From assembly GCA_012862575.1 (NCBI GenBank), contig BLSF01000027.1, forward strand, positions 248,001-312,000: a stretch of DNA of 64,000 nt, given 5' to 3'. Every line of letters begins with the position of its first letter. The stretch's first letter is position 1. The position numbers and the translations under genes were made by a program. The DNA is from Parietichytrium sp. I65-24A (Eukaryota; Sar; Bigyra; Thraustochytrida; Thraustochytriidae). Under the pieces are notes generated by a model. The model saw only the letters and a program-made list of their open reading frames with translations, was not told the DNA's origin and did not search any database. Below are positions 11,196 through 22,690 of this stretch, in pieces.

Positions 11196-12767
11196 ATGGA
11201 AGGTTTTGCAGCAGTGCATGCATATATGAGCCTGAAGAAGCGATTTCAGGCGCAGGAGTCGGAATGGACGGTGCTGGCGAGTATAGTTGCCACAGAAGAT
11301 GCGCAAGGGGACGGAGAATTTCGGCTTCCTGACCCGCGAGGAACGGTGGTGGCAATGGCGAACGGAAATCGTTGCATCGGCCCGCAGGCAATGTCTTCTG
11401 ATGGCCTGGTGCTTAATGACATGCATGCCGAAGTGTTGGCAGTCCGAGCGTTGCGCTGGACGCTTGGCAACGAGATGATTGCATTGCTGGACTCTGACGA
11501 CTCTGGGGACGAAGGCTCGCTGCTGCAGATTGACCGAAGTACAGGCAGGTTTAGTAAGCGGCCTGGAATAAGGCTTCACCTTTTCGTGAGTGAGCTTCCA
11601 TGCGGTGATTGTTCCATCGTGCCACTCGCAGATGGAAGCGGCGCGATGCGATACAGCGGTTCCAAGCCGCTGAATGATCCTGAGCTGAGGGAGGACGAAC
11701 AACAGCTTGGTATCTTGCGGCGCAAGTCTGCAAGGCATGACATCGACGAGTCTAAACGCACATTATCAGCATCCTGTTCAGATAAGATCTCTCGTTGGAA
11801 TGCGCTGGGGCTCCAGGGTGCGATGCTTGGTCAGGTGTTGGATTGCGTGCTCCTTGACTCGCTCATCCTCAGCTTAGATGCCCTCGAACCTGACGAAGAG
11901 ATCCGAATGGAAGCTTTGGCCACATTGAGCGCCTTGGCTAGCTCGACCACGGATGCCTCTGAGCACCAAAAGGGCGACTTGTACAGTAGCCTCCAGGGGA
12001 GCTGTTCGGCCCCTTCTGGCGTCAATGCAGACAGAATTAGAGACTGTCTGCTTTCCGCTGAACGAGGTGCGTACTCAAGAGTTTCGATGCTTGACAGCGC
12101 TAACAAGGATTTTACTGTAAAAATGAGTCACTGCTCATTTCCGCGCTCGATGCGCCGTGCCGGTTCGGTGCCAGCTGGAAATGAAGAGCTGCCAAAAAAA
12201 CGAAAACGCCAAGAGCTCTCTGCCAGCGGGCTCGCTGTCCAATGGGCGTGGGTTCCCGAAAATCACAGAAGGGTCGTGAATGCAGAGTCTCAAAAGCCTA
12301 GGAAGCTGGAGCCAACGCACACGTTATCTGGGCAGATTCTTCTCGGCTTGGTGGACCCCATCAATCAGTCTTGTGGAAAACTCGCCGGAAAAATATTGCG
12401 AGATCCGTTAGAGAGGTACAAGCGCAAAGATGTGCAGTCCAATCCCACGACCCTTGAGGTGCTGCCGAACGTGCCCTTCACCTGTAAAGCCGGATTGCTG
12501 TTAAATTTCAAAAGCTTGTGCAAGAAGGCAGCCGTCGAATGGAACGATGACCGCACTTATTACGACGTGAAGCGTTCTAATAGCTCGCACTACCAACGAA
12601 AACTCGCCATGTGCGCACTGCCGGGCTTTAAAGGTTGGGAGGAGTTCCATAGCGAGAAGAAAATCGCTTGGGAGCAGTTCAAATCAATCAGCGCACACAG
12701 CGCACCGGCTAAAGCAACGCAGGCGGCTCAATCTTTGTCCCATACGCCCCCGCACGATCCGCTCTAG
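11196..12767 (+). CDS. ADAT1: tRNA-specific adenosine deaminase, ADAT1/Tad1-like
   Basis: Zinc-dependent adenosine deaminase of the ADAR/ADAT1 (ADEAMc) family, which in other eukaryotes converts A37 of tRNA-Ala to inosine. Taking the first ATG (11196) gives 523 residues; the frame extends 24 codons upstream only from a TTG. The zinc and catalytic residues are visible: H77 and E79 in DMHAEVLAVRA, C136 and C139 in SELPCGDCSI, and C194 in LSASCSDKISRWNALGLQG, the last being the hallmark of this family. There is no dsRNA-binding domain, which favours ADAT1 over ADAR. A long low-complexity insert lies between the catalytic core and the conserved C-terminal part (residues about 260-370). No introns. 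It is divergent from the SpoU-type methyltransferase, so two RNA-modifying enzymes share one upstream region. Confidence 0.92.
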   Translation: MEGFAAVHAYMSLKKRFQAQESEWTVLASIVATEDAQGDGEFRLPDPRGTVVAMANGNRCIGPQAMSSDGLVLNDMHAEVLAVRALRWTLGNEMIALLDSDDSGDEGSLLQIDRSTGRFSKRPGIRLHLFVSELPCGDCSIVPLADGSGAMRYSGSKPLNDPELREDEQQLGILRRKSARHDIDESKRTLSASCSDKISRWNALGLQGAMLGQVLDCVLLDSLILSLDALEPDEEIRMEALATLSALASSTTDASEHQKGDLYSSLQGSCSAPSGVNADRIRDCLLSAERGAYSRVSMLDSANKDFTVKMSHCSFPRSMRRAGSVPAGNEELPKKRKRQELSASGLAVQWAWVPENHRRVVNAESQKPRKLEPTHTLSGQILLGLVDPINQSCGKLAGKILRDPLERYKRKDVQSNPTTLEVLPNVPFTCKAGLLLNFKSLCKKAAVEWNDDRTYYDVKRSNSSHYQRKLAMCALPGFKGWEEFHSEKKIAWEQFKSISAHSAPAKATQAAQSLSHTPPHDPL

Positions 12768-13959
12768 CCTCTTGATGAAACGGTTCGATATGAGCCTCAT
12801 AGACTTCATCGATGAATTCATCGATGATTCGAAGACATGGTCTGTGCCGGTCCGTGGGGTGCCGGAGCTCGCTCTCTGGTCTGCAACCGGTACTAGCACC
12901 ATGACCACGATCATCGACCAGGAAGAAGCAGCGAGTAGCAAGCGAGATCTCCGAGGCCATCGGAAACCACTTGCGTGTCCCACATTCGCTGGCCTTTCCA
13001 AAATCATAGCCTGGAAAAGGAGAAGGATTCTATGGTAACCCAAAAGCACGACTATAGGCTCCGCTGTCTCTTAGCGCGTAACAGTCCACTAGCACCGCAA
13101 CAGGACAGACGCACAGTGAGAGAGACGGACTGTGGTGAAAACGAACGAAATGAAACGCACCCGTATGCAGAATTCAGATTTCACATTCGGTGCTGGAGAG
13201 CACTTACTGAGAATTCGCCTTGCTGTTTCGATTCGAGAGGAGCCTTGCACAGTGACCAGCCCTGTCAACTGCATGAGAGAAAATAATAAGGATAAATGAT
13301 GAATGATGCAAAAAGTTTCCGCCTATTCTGTCAGTGCCCACATCAGGAACAGAACAAATATCCAGTCCTCAACGCAATGAATTGGTTTGCAAGCAACTAG
13401 GCTAGCCACCCACCTGGAGTCTGACATGCGAGTTCGTAGCTCCAAGTTCAACTCTGCGACTGGACAGAAGGGACTCGGAGTCTCTCATCATCCTCCCTTC
13501 ATCATTCCTCGTTTGTCATTTGTCCCTTTTCATCCCTTGTCATCTCTTGTCCTTCTTCTCCATCGTCGAGATGCAAACATAGAAAGATAGCAGTCAGAAT
13601 CCAAAAAGCAAAACGCCACGGAATGAGAGATAACTCAACTTGTGAAATTAAGATCTCCCTTATCTCCCTCACACCCTCCGCTGACGCTTTCTTTCTTGCC
13701 TTTCTTGCCTGTGGACCAGATCCTTAGGGTGGCTAACTCTTACGGCTAGCACCGCGGAAGGCCAGAGGTGAGCAAGCAAGAAACACAAGAAAGCAAGAAA
13801 GACAAGAAAGCAAGAAAGACTTAGCACACCCAGCACAGGAAGTTATAGCAGCTTGGTTGTTTTGGCAGTTTGTGAGGGTGCGCGAGTACGTGGGAGCTGT
13901 GGGGAGATTTCGGAAGAGAGGTGTAGGGTGGTTGATTACCAGGAGGGTGAAAGGGCGGG
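12768..13959. other. Intergenic spacer upstream of SulP gene
   Basis: About 1.2 kb with no recognisable coding sequence. It includes a purine-rich AAGAAAGCAAGAAAGAC-type repeat at 13775-13820, about 140 bases before the transporter ATG. The sequence CAGTGAGAGAGACGGACTGTG near 13115 resembles one near 4026, a weak shared motif only. Confidence 0.5.
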
Positions 13960-16900
13960 ATGGAAGATCCGCAGCCGGTAGGCGCGGTGGGAGCTGTGGG
14001 CGCGAGGCTGACGACGGGAGCGATGTTTTCGTCTCCGGGGCCCATGAGGAAAATGTCCGAGACTTTTGCAGTGTCGCCGTTTGTTCGATTGGACTCGACG
14101 AAATTGGGCAGGCGCCGAACCGCCGAGAAGGAGCAGCAACAGCAGCGGGGCACTGCGCGGTCGCTGGCGGCCAAGTCGGTGGTGTTTGGCCTGATCAATG
14201 GCGGCGTGATGGTGCCGACCATGGTGGGGTTTGCTTCAATCATTTACAAGGATCCGTTCTTTGTGGACCCCGAGCACAACTACCTGCCGCAGGCCATCAA
14301 ACTGGTGTTTTTGAGCTCGGCCATCCATCAGCTGTGCTTCGTCATATTCAGCACCATGCCTTTCGCGGTTGGGCAGGTCCAAGGTGAGTTATAGTGGTCC
14401 ATTTGGCAGGCGTGAAGGGACGAAACTGACGCACCGTTGTTCGTGACACCGGTCCTTGAATGATTTGCAAATGCAGACGCTGGGCTGATCTTCCTGTCAA
14501 GCATGGCTGCTACCATCGTAAGTCAAGTATGGATTGCTGTTGGCCATAGGGCTGCGTTGAGCTGACAATCTGACTCGTCTGGAACTTGTGCAGGCTGCAA
14601 ACACTCAAGCTATTCACGCTGACGAGAAAGATACCCACAAGGTGATGACCACAACTGTGGTGACACTCTCGCTCTGTACCGCTATCCTGGGATGCATGCT
14701 GGTGGTCACAGGCAAGCTGAAGCTGGCAAGCCTTGTGCAATACCTTCCGCTTCCGGTTGTCGGTGGGTACCTGGCGTTCATCGGTCTGTTCTGTGGGCTC
14801 TCCGGACTTCACCTCACCACGGGAGACAGTTTTGATACAATTGTTGACTTGAAAAATCTCTTCAATTGGCATTCTTTCAAACTCTTCTTGCCTGGTGCTC
14901 TCGCGACACTTGTTCTCTTCCTAGTGAGCAAGAAGGCAAAAGGGAACCAGTACGCTCTCCCGCTCACTCTTGTAGCGATGCCTACTGTCTTTTTCATCAT
15001 CCTCTTGATCTCTGGGAATTCGTTGGAAGATGCGCGAAAAGCTGGCTGGGTCGCTGACAAATCCGAGGTGCCGCCATTCTACCAAGTTTTTGAGCTCTTT
15101 GAATTTTCCAAGGTGGAATGGTCGGCGGCATTCCCCAGTGTCCTGCCAACCTTTTTTGCAATGTTTGCGGTTGTTGCGTTTGGCTCCTCGCTGGATGTGG
15201 CTGCGATCCAATTCGAAATCGGCAAACCTATGGATTACAACCACGAGTTGGTGACCGTTGGTTACTCGAACGTAAGTTGTCTGTTCTGAGCATCCTCTTG
15301 TCTGTCTTGAACGGCAATCATTCGTGTTGACACGTTTTCTGACACACTCCTTATCCCTTTCTCACCAATGACTTGAGTAGGCTCTAAGTGGGATCACTGG
15401 AGGTTACACAGGAAGTTACATCTTCTCTCAGACCATCTTCACCTTGCGAAATGGTATCAACAGCAGAATTTGCGGAGTTGTCGTTTCTATTGTCGAGTTG
15501 ACCTTGTTCCTGCTTCCGGTTGACTTGCTCAGCATGCTCCCAAGGTTTTTTTTTGGTTCTGTGTTGCTGTTTGTCGCTATTGAGCTTCTGCTCGAGTGGC
15601 TGGTGCTGTCATGGTTCTTGATTGACTGGAAAGAATACATTCTGGTGTGGATCACTTTTGTGTGCGTCAACCTTTGGGGCCTCGAAGCTGGCATGGCTCT
15701 CGGCATTGTCGCCAGCGCAATGCTCTTTGTGTACAGCTACAGTCGAACAAACAGCATAGAGGTGATCAAGAATGTGTCCAGTCGCGCAGTACGCAGCTTT
15801 CAGGATCGAAAAATTCTCAACAAGAATAGCGGGCGTATTGTTGCTCTCCGACTTTCTGGTTACCACTTTTTCGGGACTGTCATTCGCACAATTATTAAAG
15901 TGCAATCTCAGGTTGTTGTTTCAGATCTTGCGATCGGGCAATCGCAAAAGGCTCAAGGCGAGCAGCAATCAGGCTCTGGCGGTTCAGGTGGCGCTTGGAG
16001 TCAAGGTGGAGCAAACGATTTGGGCCTGCGTCAAGCTCAACAGCGTGCTCGTGAGCTGGAGCAGGAGGTTTCTGAGAACGAGCCGCTGTCGTCCAATTCG
16101 GTGAGGATAGACATCCCGGACAATTCCGAAGGGGCGAGCGCAAAGCGAATGACCAGACCCGCGAGATCATACAGTCAGGGTGGCAGCGCTCTCGAGGCGG
16201 GGGATCCACGATCCAGGGCCAGCTCAAACAACTCGTTTTCGAGCCCCGGAGGCAAGAGGAAGGGCAAAAAGAAGCAACTACGCAGACTTTACGAGGATAG
16301 CAAGCCAAGCGATGGAGCAGTTACCAATGAGAGCGCGGAGCTAGTCGAGACCAAATATGTTGCGCTTGACTTTTCTTACTCGTCAGGAATCGATGCAACC
16401 GCAGCCCGCGCTTGCTTTTTGACAATTTTGCAAAGCCTCAATAACCACGACATTAAACTTGTTCTCTCGGGCCTGGACGACGCAATGCGCGCAGTGCTGG
16501 TGAAAAACGGCGTTTTGAAACCCGAGCACGATCGACGTGCTGTTCAGGCAGAAGAGTATTTGCGCCTCGAGGAAGATGACGACGACAACGACGCGCATGA
16601 GCATGAGTATGCGGTCGAGTTTGCCAAGCTGGATGATGCTCTTCAGTTTTGCGAGGAAGGGATCCTCGGTGCAGTGATTCAAAAAGAGGCACATCCCGAG
16701 AGGCATGGATTTTTTAAGACTGATGCACTTCAGAAAGTCAAAGAGACTTTTTTCAAAGAGCTCGTGGTCGAACGGGGAACATTTCTTTTCAAAAAGGGGG
16801 ATGCAGTTGATGCTTTTTACGTTGTGAATTCAGGTCGTGTGGATCGCGTTGAGTCAGTGAGGCAATTCTCTGGTGGAAGCATTTTTGGCCTGGACGACTT

Positions 16901-17066
16901 CTTTGTCAAGAAGAATTATAGTTACACCGCCAAAGTGAAGAGGCATTCAGTTTTGTACAAACTGAGCAAGACTGATTTCGAAGAGTTAAAGAAAAGCGAC
17001 GCCGTACTGGCTTGCCAGCTGGAGGAAGCACTCATTTCCAACTTGATCGAAATTGGCGCTGTTTGA
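13960..17066 (+). CDS. SulP (SLC26-like) transporter with STAS and cNMP-binding domains
   Basis: Four exons: 13960-14383, 14477-14517, 14594-15271 and 15381-17066, joined by GTGAGT/GTAAGT donors and AG acceptors, giving 942 residues. The 41-base second exon is required: it restores the conserved QDAGLIFLSSMAATI stretch. Residues about 60-490 form the SulP membrane domain, with SGITGGYTGSYIFSQTIFTL at the start of exon 4. A Ser/Gly-rich linker follows, then a STAS domain (about 700-760) and a C-terminal cyclic-nucleotide-binding-like beta-roll (about 835-935, VVERGTFLFKKGDAVDAFYV). This order matches fungal vacuolar SulP proteins such as the Vsb1/SPAC24H6.11c group rather than classic sulfate permeases. 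Transport of amino acid or anion across the vacuole is therefore possible; the substrate is not settled. Convergent with PNP. Confidence 0.9.
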
Positions 17067-17757
17067 GTTCATTTTCGCAAGCTTTTTGACATTCTACTTC
17101 TTCTCAGAGTTTGAGGAGGTATGGTTTTTGACAGAAATAGAGAAAGTCAGGGTCGATATTTTAAAAACACAATCATCAGAAACCAAAAAGAAGAAAAACG
17201 GAACCACAATTTTTTTGGACCGAGACGAAAATTTGAGTTTATTCTGACAGTGAATCCTAAATACTTGGCAGCAAGACGTTCATTTCAGGCGAAGTTTCTG
17301 CGCCAATTAACCCCTCGTGATGCCTTCATTGTATCCTAAAAAATCGCCGCATCTTTCCGTCAGGCATGTCTTTCTTCGGTAGTGAGTCCACCACCCAATT
17401 TATTGCATTTTGCGTAAAATCAAGCAGCTATGAAGCATTTTGCCCTGTATCCAATGCTCATAGAGTGATACTCCAGCCGTGTTCAAATCGTATATTATGT
17501 ATGTTTCTTCTGCTCTTGTTTCCTCCCGCGATCTTGTCTGCATCCTCGAGTCAGAATCCGAGAGCTGCCAAAGCTCGTCTGATTCGCCATAATACACATA
17601 CGTCAAGACCCGCGAGAATGCTTCCGCTTAGCTACACACCCGTCTTTTCGCCGTTTGGACGGATCTGGGGCTGGTCCGTATGCATCCTGTAGAGAGCTAA
17701 GTCGCGAGAATGCATGCCAGCCCATGTTTGCAATCGAGTGCAAGAAAAGCAGAAGGC
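17067..17757. other. Convergent intergenic spacer
   Basis: About 690 bases between the stops of the transporter and the phosphorylase. The first 300 bases are A-rich and probably 3' untranslated sequence. The open frame at 17366-17692 shows no domain and is not called. Confidence 0.55.
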
Positions 17758-18795
17758 TTAAACAGAGCTTGCGGCCATCTTCTTGAGTGCATCAAGCTCC
17801 TGAAGTGCCTGAAGAGGGGTGAGGTTAGACACATCGAGGGCCAAGAGGCGGTCCTTGACGGATCCGGAACTGCTGGTTGCTGGGGTTTTGGCTGCCTTCT
17901 CAGCTGCCTCGGCGAGTTTTGGCTCCAAAGCAGCCCAGGACTCAGGCTCGAGCTTGGAGATGACGGTCCGGACGAGCTTCTCGAGCTGCGCAGAGCGGAG
18001 ATCGACGGTCTCCAGGACTTCCTCGTGCGAAGCGGCTGGGCCAGAGTCCCCTGGGAGGCGGACCTGGTTGGTGATCAAGGAGAGGCCGAGAACCTTCATG
18101 CCGCAATGGCGAGCGACAACAATCTCTGGAATGGTAGACATACCAACCGAGTCACCTCCCATCTGGAGGAGCATCTGGCACTCTGCGGAAGACTCGTAGG
18201 TTGGTCCGCTGACGAACACGTAAGTTCCGTTGCGGCGAATAAAGTCAGAGATGCCCTGCTCAACGGCGGTCTCGTAGACGAGCTGGCGAAGTGCCGGGGA
18301 GTAGGCATCGGACATTGGGATGAAGCGAGCGCCTCCGAAGGTGTCGTCGTTTGGTCCGACAAGCGGGTGCTTGCCAGCGAGGAGTGGGAACGCAATGTGG
18401 TCAGAGATGAGCATGAGATCGCCCACGGAAAATCCGCGGTTGATGCCGCCAGCCGCGTTCGTCACAATGAGGGTTTCCACGCCGAGCATTTTGAAGAGGC
18501 GCACTGGGTCAGTGACAGTCTTCATGTCGTGGCCCTCGTAGGAATGGAAGCGTCCGCGCATGCAGAGCACTTTAACGTCTCCAACATTTCCGAAAACAAG
18601 CTCCCCGGTGTGGCCGGCCACGGTGGTGGATGGAAAGTTTGGGATCTCCTCATACTTTACGGTGACCCTGTTATCCAGGCAGTTGACCAGCCCGCTGAGT
18701 CCCGACCCGCAGATAACCCCAACCGTCGGCTTCATGCCATTCGTCTTCTTCTGAACGGCGTCGAACGCCTCTTGGAGCTGCGCTTTGTCCATCAT
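17758..18795 (-). CDS. PNP: Purine nucleoside phosphorylase (trimeric PNP/MTAP family)
   Basis: Phosphorolysis of purine nucleosides to free base plus (deoxy)ribose-1-phosphate, in purine salvage. The protein has 345 residues against about 289 in the human enzyme; the extra length is a C-terminal tail with an alanine/lysine/serine-rich linker. Phosphate- and substrate-binding elements are intact: GSGLSG at 30-35, RFHSYEG with H84, GPTYES with E201, SVGMSTIPE with M219, and LITNQV with N243. E201, M219 and N243 even share human numbering. Asn at 243 predicts preference for 6-oxopurines (inosine, guanosine) rather than methylthioadenosine. Two adjacent ATG codons start the frame. No signal peptide, so cytosolic. 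Single exon. Confidence 0.96.
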   Translation of the reverse strand: MMDKAQLQEAFDAVQKKTNGMKPTVGVICGSGLSGLVNCLDNRVTVKYEEIPNFPSTTVAGHTGELVFGNVGDVKVLCMRGRFHSYEGHDMKTVTDPVRLFKMLGVETLIVTNAAGGINRGFSVGDLMLISDHIAFPLLAGKHPLVGPNDDTFGGARFIPMSDAYSPALRQLVYETAVEQGISDFIRRNGTYVFVSGPTYESSAECQMLLQMGGDSVGMSTIPEIVVARHCGMKVLGLSLITNQVRLPGDSGPAASHEEVLETVDLRSAQLEKLVRTVISKLEPESWAALEPKLAEAAEKAAKTPATSSSGSVKDRLLALDVSNLTPLQALQELDALKKMAASSV

Positions 18796-18807
18796 CTTTG
18801 CCTCGGG

Positions 18808-19013
18808 ATCTCTCTCTCTCTCTCTCTTCCTTCACTTCACTTCGCTTTGCTGAGTCCTGCGTCCTGCTGTTCCTCCTTCTACTTGTTCCTGTTTCCGTTC
18901 GTTCGTTCGGGGTCTGATTGATCCATCGATCATATGCAATCGATCAATCTATCCGTCTATCTATCTCTTATTTATCTATCTATCTATCCATCAATCAATC
19001 AATCAATCAATCA
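18808..19013. repeat. CT, ATCT and AATC microsatellites upstream of PNP
   Basis: Three simple arrays follow each other: (CT)n directly before the PNP ATG, (ATCT)n at about 18950-18988 and (AATC)n at 18989-19013. They occupy the region 15 to 220 bases upstream of the start codon. Confidence 0.85.
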
Positions 19014-21144
19014 ACAATGATGCATCCTCTTCCATTTCTCACATTTCTCACAGATTCCACGAGGCCCAGACCAAACTAGCACTCCTACCCAATTTCTCTA
19101 GCCAATAGTACCTTCACAGCCCACCGACTAGAGTTCACCTACTGAACCTTATGCCTGTCTCTTAATGTATATACTAGACAGCCTTATGGTATATCGTGTA
19201 GCGAGTTTGAGTATATGTGCACTACTGTGCTTGAGTAGAGGTCTCTATGTAAGGCGTAATTAAGATTCCTCCCTCCTTCCTCCCTCTCTCTCCCTCTCTC
19301 GCCTTACTTTCCTCTCTCTCTCTCTCTCTCCGTGCTGCAGCCCATCATCGCCTGTGTGATGCACGGTGTAAGATAAATTGTAGCACTCAGTTTTTCATTC
19401 GGATTGCACTGATTGCACCCTCCGATGAGCAGAGCATTGCTTTGCTATGTGCTAATCAATCATGATGCAACCTAACCTTATCATCAATCATCACACAAAT
19501 CTAACAAACATACTCTGCACTCTACATTGCAAATCATTGCATTTCATTGCTTATCACTGGTACTGAGTACAGTGGTCCCCCAAACGTTTCCGCATGAATC
19601 TTGCTTGGTGTGACACAATTGCTAAATGCTACACGCCTATCAACGTTACCCGTCTTCTTCTTCTTCTTCTTCGCCCGCATACCATGTCGAAAGATGTCGA
19701 TAGGTTAACATGAAAGTCATCGAAACGCGACCTGACTGAGAGAGTCCAGCTGCACTGGCACTGGAACACTACCTCGGAGTTTAGCCGCGGTTAGATGGGG
19801 GCCTCTGCGTGTCTGTCGGCACCTTGTTTCCATCCTTCCTTGCTTTGTTTTTCTACACGTTCTAAACACGTGTAACCTGTTCTGATTGCGAGGCCCGACG
19901 CCGGACGAGGAAGTCGAGTGGGGCAAGCGGAGCAAGTGGAGGACGACTTTGCATTACCCGGTACAGAAGTGAAGGTGGTGGTTTTAATCGACTGCAAATT
20001 GGAAAACTAGCAAGACACGTTTATTAGAAGTGTTTTGTTTCGCTCTGTTCTGTTCTGTGAAAGGAGCCAAATGAAATAGTTGCTGCGTGGCAGACAGGGT
20101 TCGTTTCTTCCATCGTACATCGAATCCAATTTCCAATTTGTATTCGGCCACGAAGGGCGACACCGTGTGCGGTGGATGGGTGGGTGAGGTATTCACAGTC
20201 CAAGAAGCGAAAAGACTGCGAACAGAACAGCTGAGCATAGAGCTATAGCTGCCCGACAAGCTGGAAAGGAATGTCGCCCTTTTTCGATCTTTTCTGCCAG
20301 ACTTGCAAAGACTGGCGTAGACTTGCTCCGATTCTCTCGTTCCTGTCAGTGAGAGCGCGAGAACGCGAGAATGCGACACAAGGAGAAGGCAGCGAGGTCT
20401 TGCCCTGATTCTGTGCAATTGCGCTTGCCCATTCTTCACACCAGTGCAAGGAGCCTCGCTACTCAGCAATTTACTGATGAAGCCCGGCGGAGCTGTGCTC
20501 GGAGTTGGTAAGGTAAACGCGCCTGTGCAACCGCTCTCCTGTCTCATGTTTTACCTGCTAGCTGATTGCTACACATGCACACACGCACACGGACTCGCAC
20601 GGCAGAGCCTAGCAGTGAGTGTCGGGAGCAAGATGGTGTGACTGGTTTCAGGAGCGAGCGTTTGCTTTGCGCGATGGTCACATCCAGTGCACGCTGTGCA
20701 TGCAGTGCGCAGGACCTGCGCTGCTTCAATGACTGTCAGGCAGCCAGGCAGGCCCTGCGCGATTGGTGCAAAAGTTGCAAAGCGCGACATGCACGTTGCA
20801 CGCATTTGCACGCGGCCCTTAGACGATAACCGGCCATTCGCGTGGCATTGCAGCTGCCAGTCAGTCAGCCCTCGCCAATTGCTCGATTTGATTTCAATCA
20901 AGACTTTGACGGCGAACTGTTGTGTGACGTGGGGAAAGCTTGGAACGAGTGGGTGGAAGAGTAAATTGGGTGGATCATTGGATGGATGCATGCACGCATG
21001 GGCGCAAGAAGTCCCAACTCCTCTTGTCCTACTGTGTAATGTACAACTCAGTACTCTACCTCGGGGGTGTGCTCGTTTGCAAGCAAATGCTTGAACCCGA
21101 AAGGGCAGGCATGTCCAGAGCATTCTAATCCTAACAGTAACTCT

Positions 21145-21171
21145 GCATTCTGGATTCTGGATTCTGGATTC
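21145..21171. repeat. Heptanucleotide array (TTCTGGA)n
   Basis: Nearly four tandem copies of the 7-base unit TTCTGGA. No gene is adjacent. Confidence 0.85.
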
Positions 21172-21299
21172 CGCGGTCTGAGCTGTTTGAGCAAGTCTGT
21201 GAGACCAAGTTAGAGCACAGCTTTCCGGCCAAAGCGCTCGCGCGCTGGGTGGTGGTAACTTGCATCCCTGCAATTGGTGCACAACTTACCTACGTACCC

Positions 21300-22690
21300 A
21301 CACCTGGACTATAAAGGCCTTACCGCCGAAAGAGTGGTCCTAGTGGTTTGTGCCGTGATTTTTCCGTTTTCAAGAACGCCTTCAAGTTCAGGTAGAGAGG
21401 ACCGACTGTATGTTGGTCGAATAAATGATATCCATTCGGAGAGAATCTCTTTGTCTGTTGTAAGATGCGGCCGCATGTGCAGAGAACTCGCTCTTTTCGG
21501 GTCATGGTTCGACGGGTCGCGTGCGCTTTTATTGTCGTGTTTGTCGAATGCGGGACGAGGTGACAAGGAAACGAGGGTTTCGCGGGAAGTGCCGCCAGCT
21601 GTTGCGCGATCGATGCAGGGAGACCCACACTTGGCTTTCGTAATCTCAGAAAGCGCTGTTCGGAATTACTATGACGCTCTATGGATCTTTCAAGCTGAAC
21701 CATGTCTTCGCACAGCTGATTTGAGATGCTTTGGACGTCGTGAACTCTGGAAACCGTTTCATAGAACGTTGTCGGCTCAATTAGCAGAGTGCCATACAAA
21801 AGCTGAAGTTTTGACACGCCGATAATTTACTGTTCTGTTGGAATGCAACTTTGAACGTTCTCCGTTCGTGGGATGCTGTTGGGCTTGAGGAAATTAGAGG
21901 CTGGAAGTGTGACAGTAGGACTTCGAGATCCTCTCCAGACCTCGCCACTGACCGCAAGAAAGGCTTGAGCCTTCGCGAAGCCACAGGAAGGAAACTGATG
22001 GCGTTTCTTGGAATACTTGTTCCTCTCGCAAATGAAAGAGTCAATGCACTTACTGCAAGGATAAGGGGCCACTCGACGTAAAGTGTCATTTGTGGACTGC
22101 TTGGGTCGAGCTATATGCTCCCAGCAACGAAGAGTAGCGAGCAACATCAGCTTTGTGTAGCTCTTGCATAAAAAGGACCTTACAAAAGTGCTTTGTTTTA
22201 GGTGGAATCAAGTCTTCTAGATCTACTTGCATTCTCCCGCCACTAAAATGACGTTGTCACTCACTGTTATGTCAGAATTGTCCTCTGCTGCAAAAAGTAT
22301 TTCTTGCGGCTTGTTACCTTTCCTGGTCTCGAGATACAAAGTAGCACGTGAACAGTAAAGATGTTCGCTCAATTCCCCACTGGCACGCCAACGCCCATCA
22401 CTCTAATAATCTCGGAAGCATGGCTGATATACCTTTGGTGCCTAGCCATCACATCCACAACTCTTTGCCCGATCACTTCAAAGCGCACTAGTTTTTGCAA
22501 ACTTGTCGAGATGCATGACTATGGATCGAAGCGAGAATGCACCCGGATAGCGTCCGACTGAGATGCCACGTCTCGTTAGAGACACGTGGTTAACGAGATC
22601 GCAACAGGCACACGTGCAAAGGTGGGCAGGGGTCAAATCGTTGATCTTGGAGAAAGGAATGACAACGTGTCTCCGGAATTGCACAGATCA
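21300..22690 (-). pseudogene. Possible decayed coding region, family unknown
   Basis: On the minus strand several short frames read like ordinary protein but lie in different phases and do not join into one product. Examples are the segments beginning HVVIPFSKINDLTP (near 22660), RFEVIGQRVVDVMARHQRY (near 22480) and YPCSKCIDSFICERNKYSKK (near 22050). Cys pairs hint at metal-binding. Some GT...AG pairs could be introns, so an intact multi-exon gene is not excluded. I recognise no family and make no functional claim. Confidence 0.22.

Noticed and set aside
17710-18921. A 403-residue open frame antisense to PNP
   Set aside because: Antisense shadow of a strongly coding gene; no independent domain.
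20569-21282. A 237-residue minus-strand frame in the gene desert
   Set aside because: Cys/Arg/His-rich, no domain, overlaps many equal-length frames on other phases; looks compositional.
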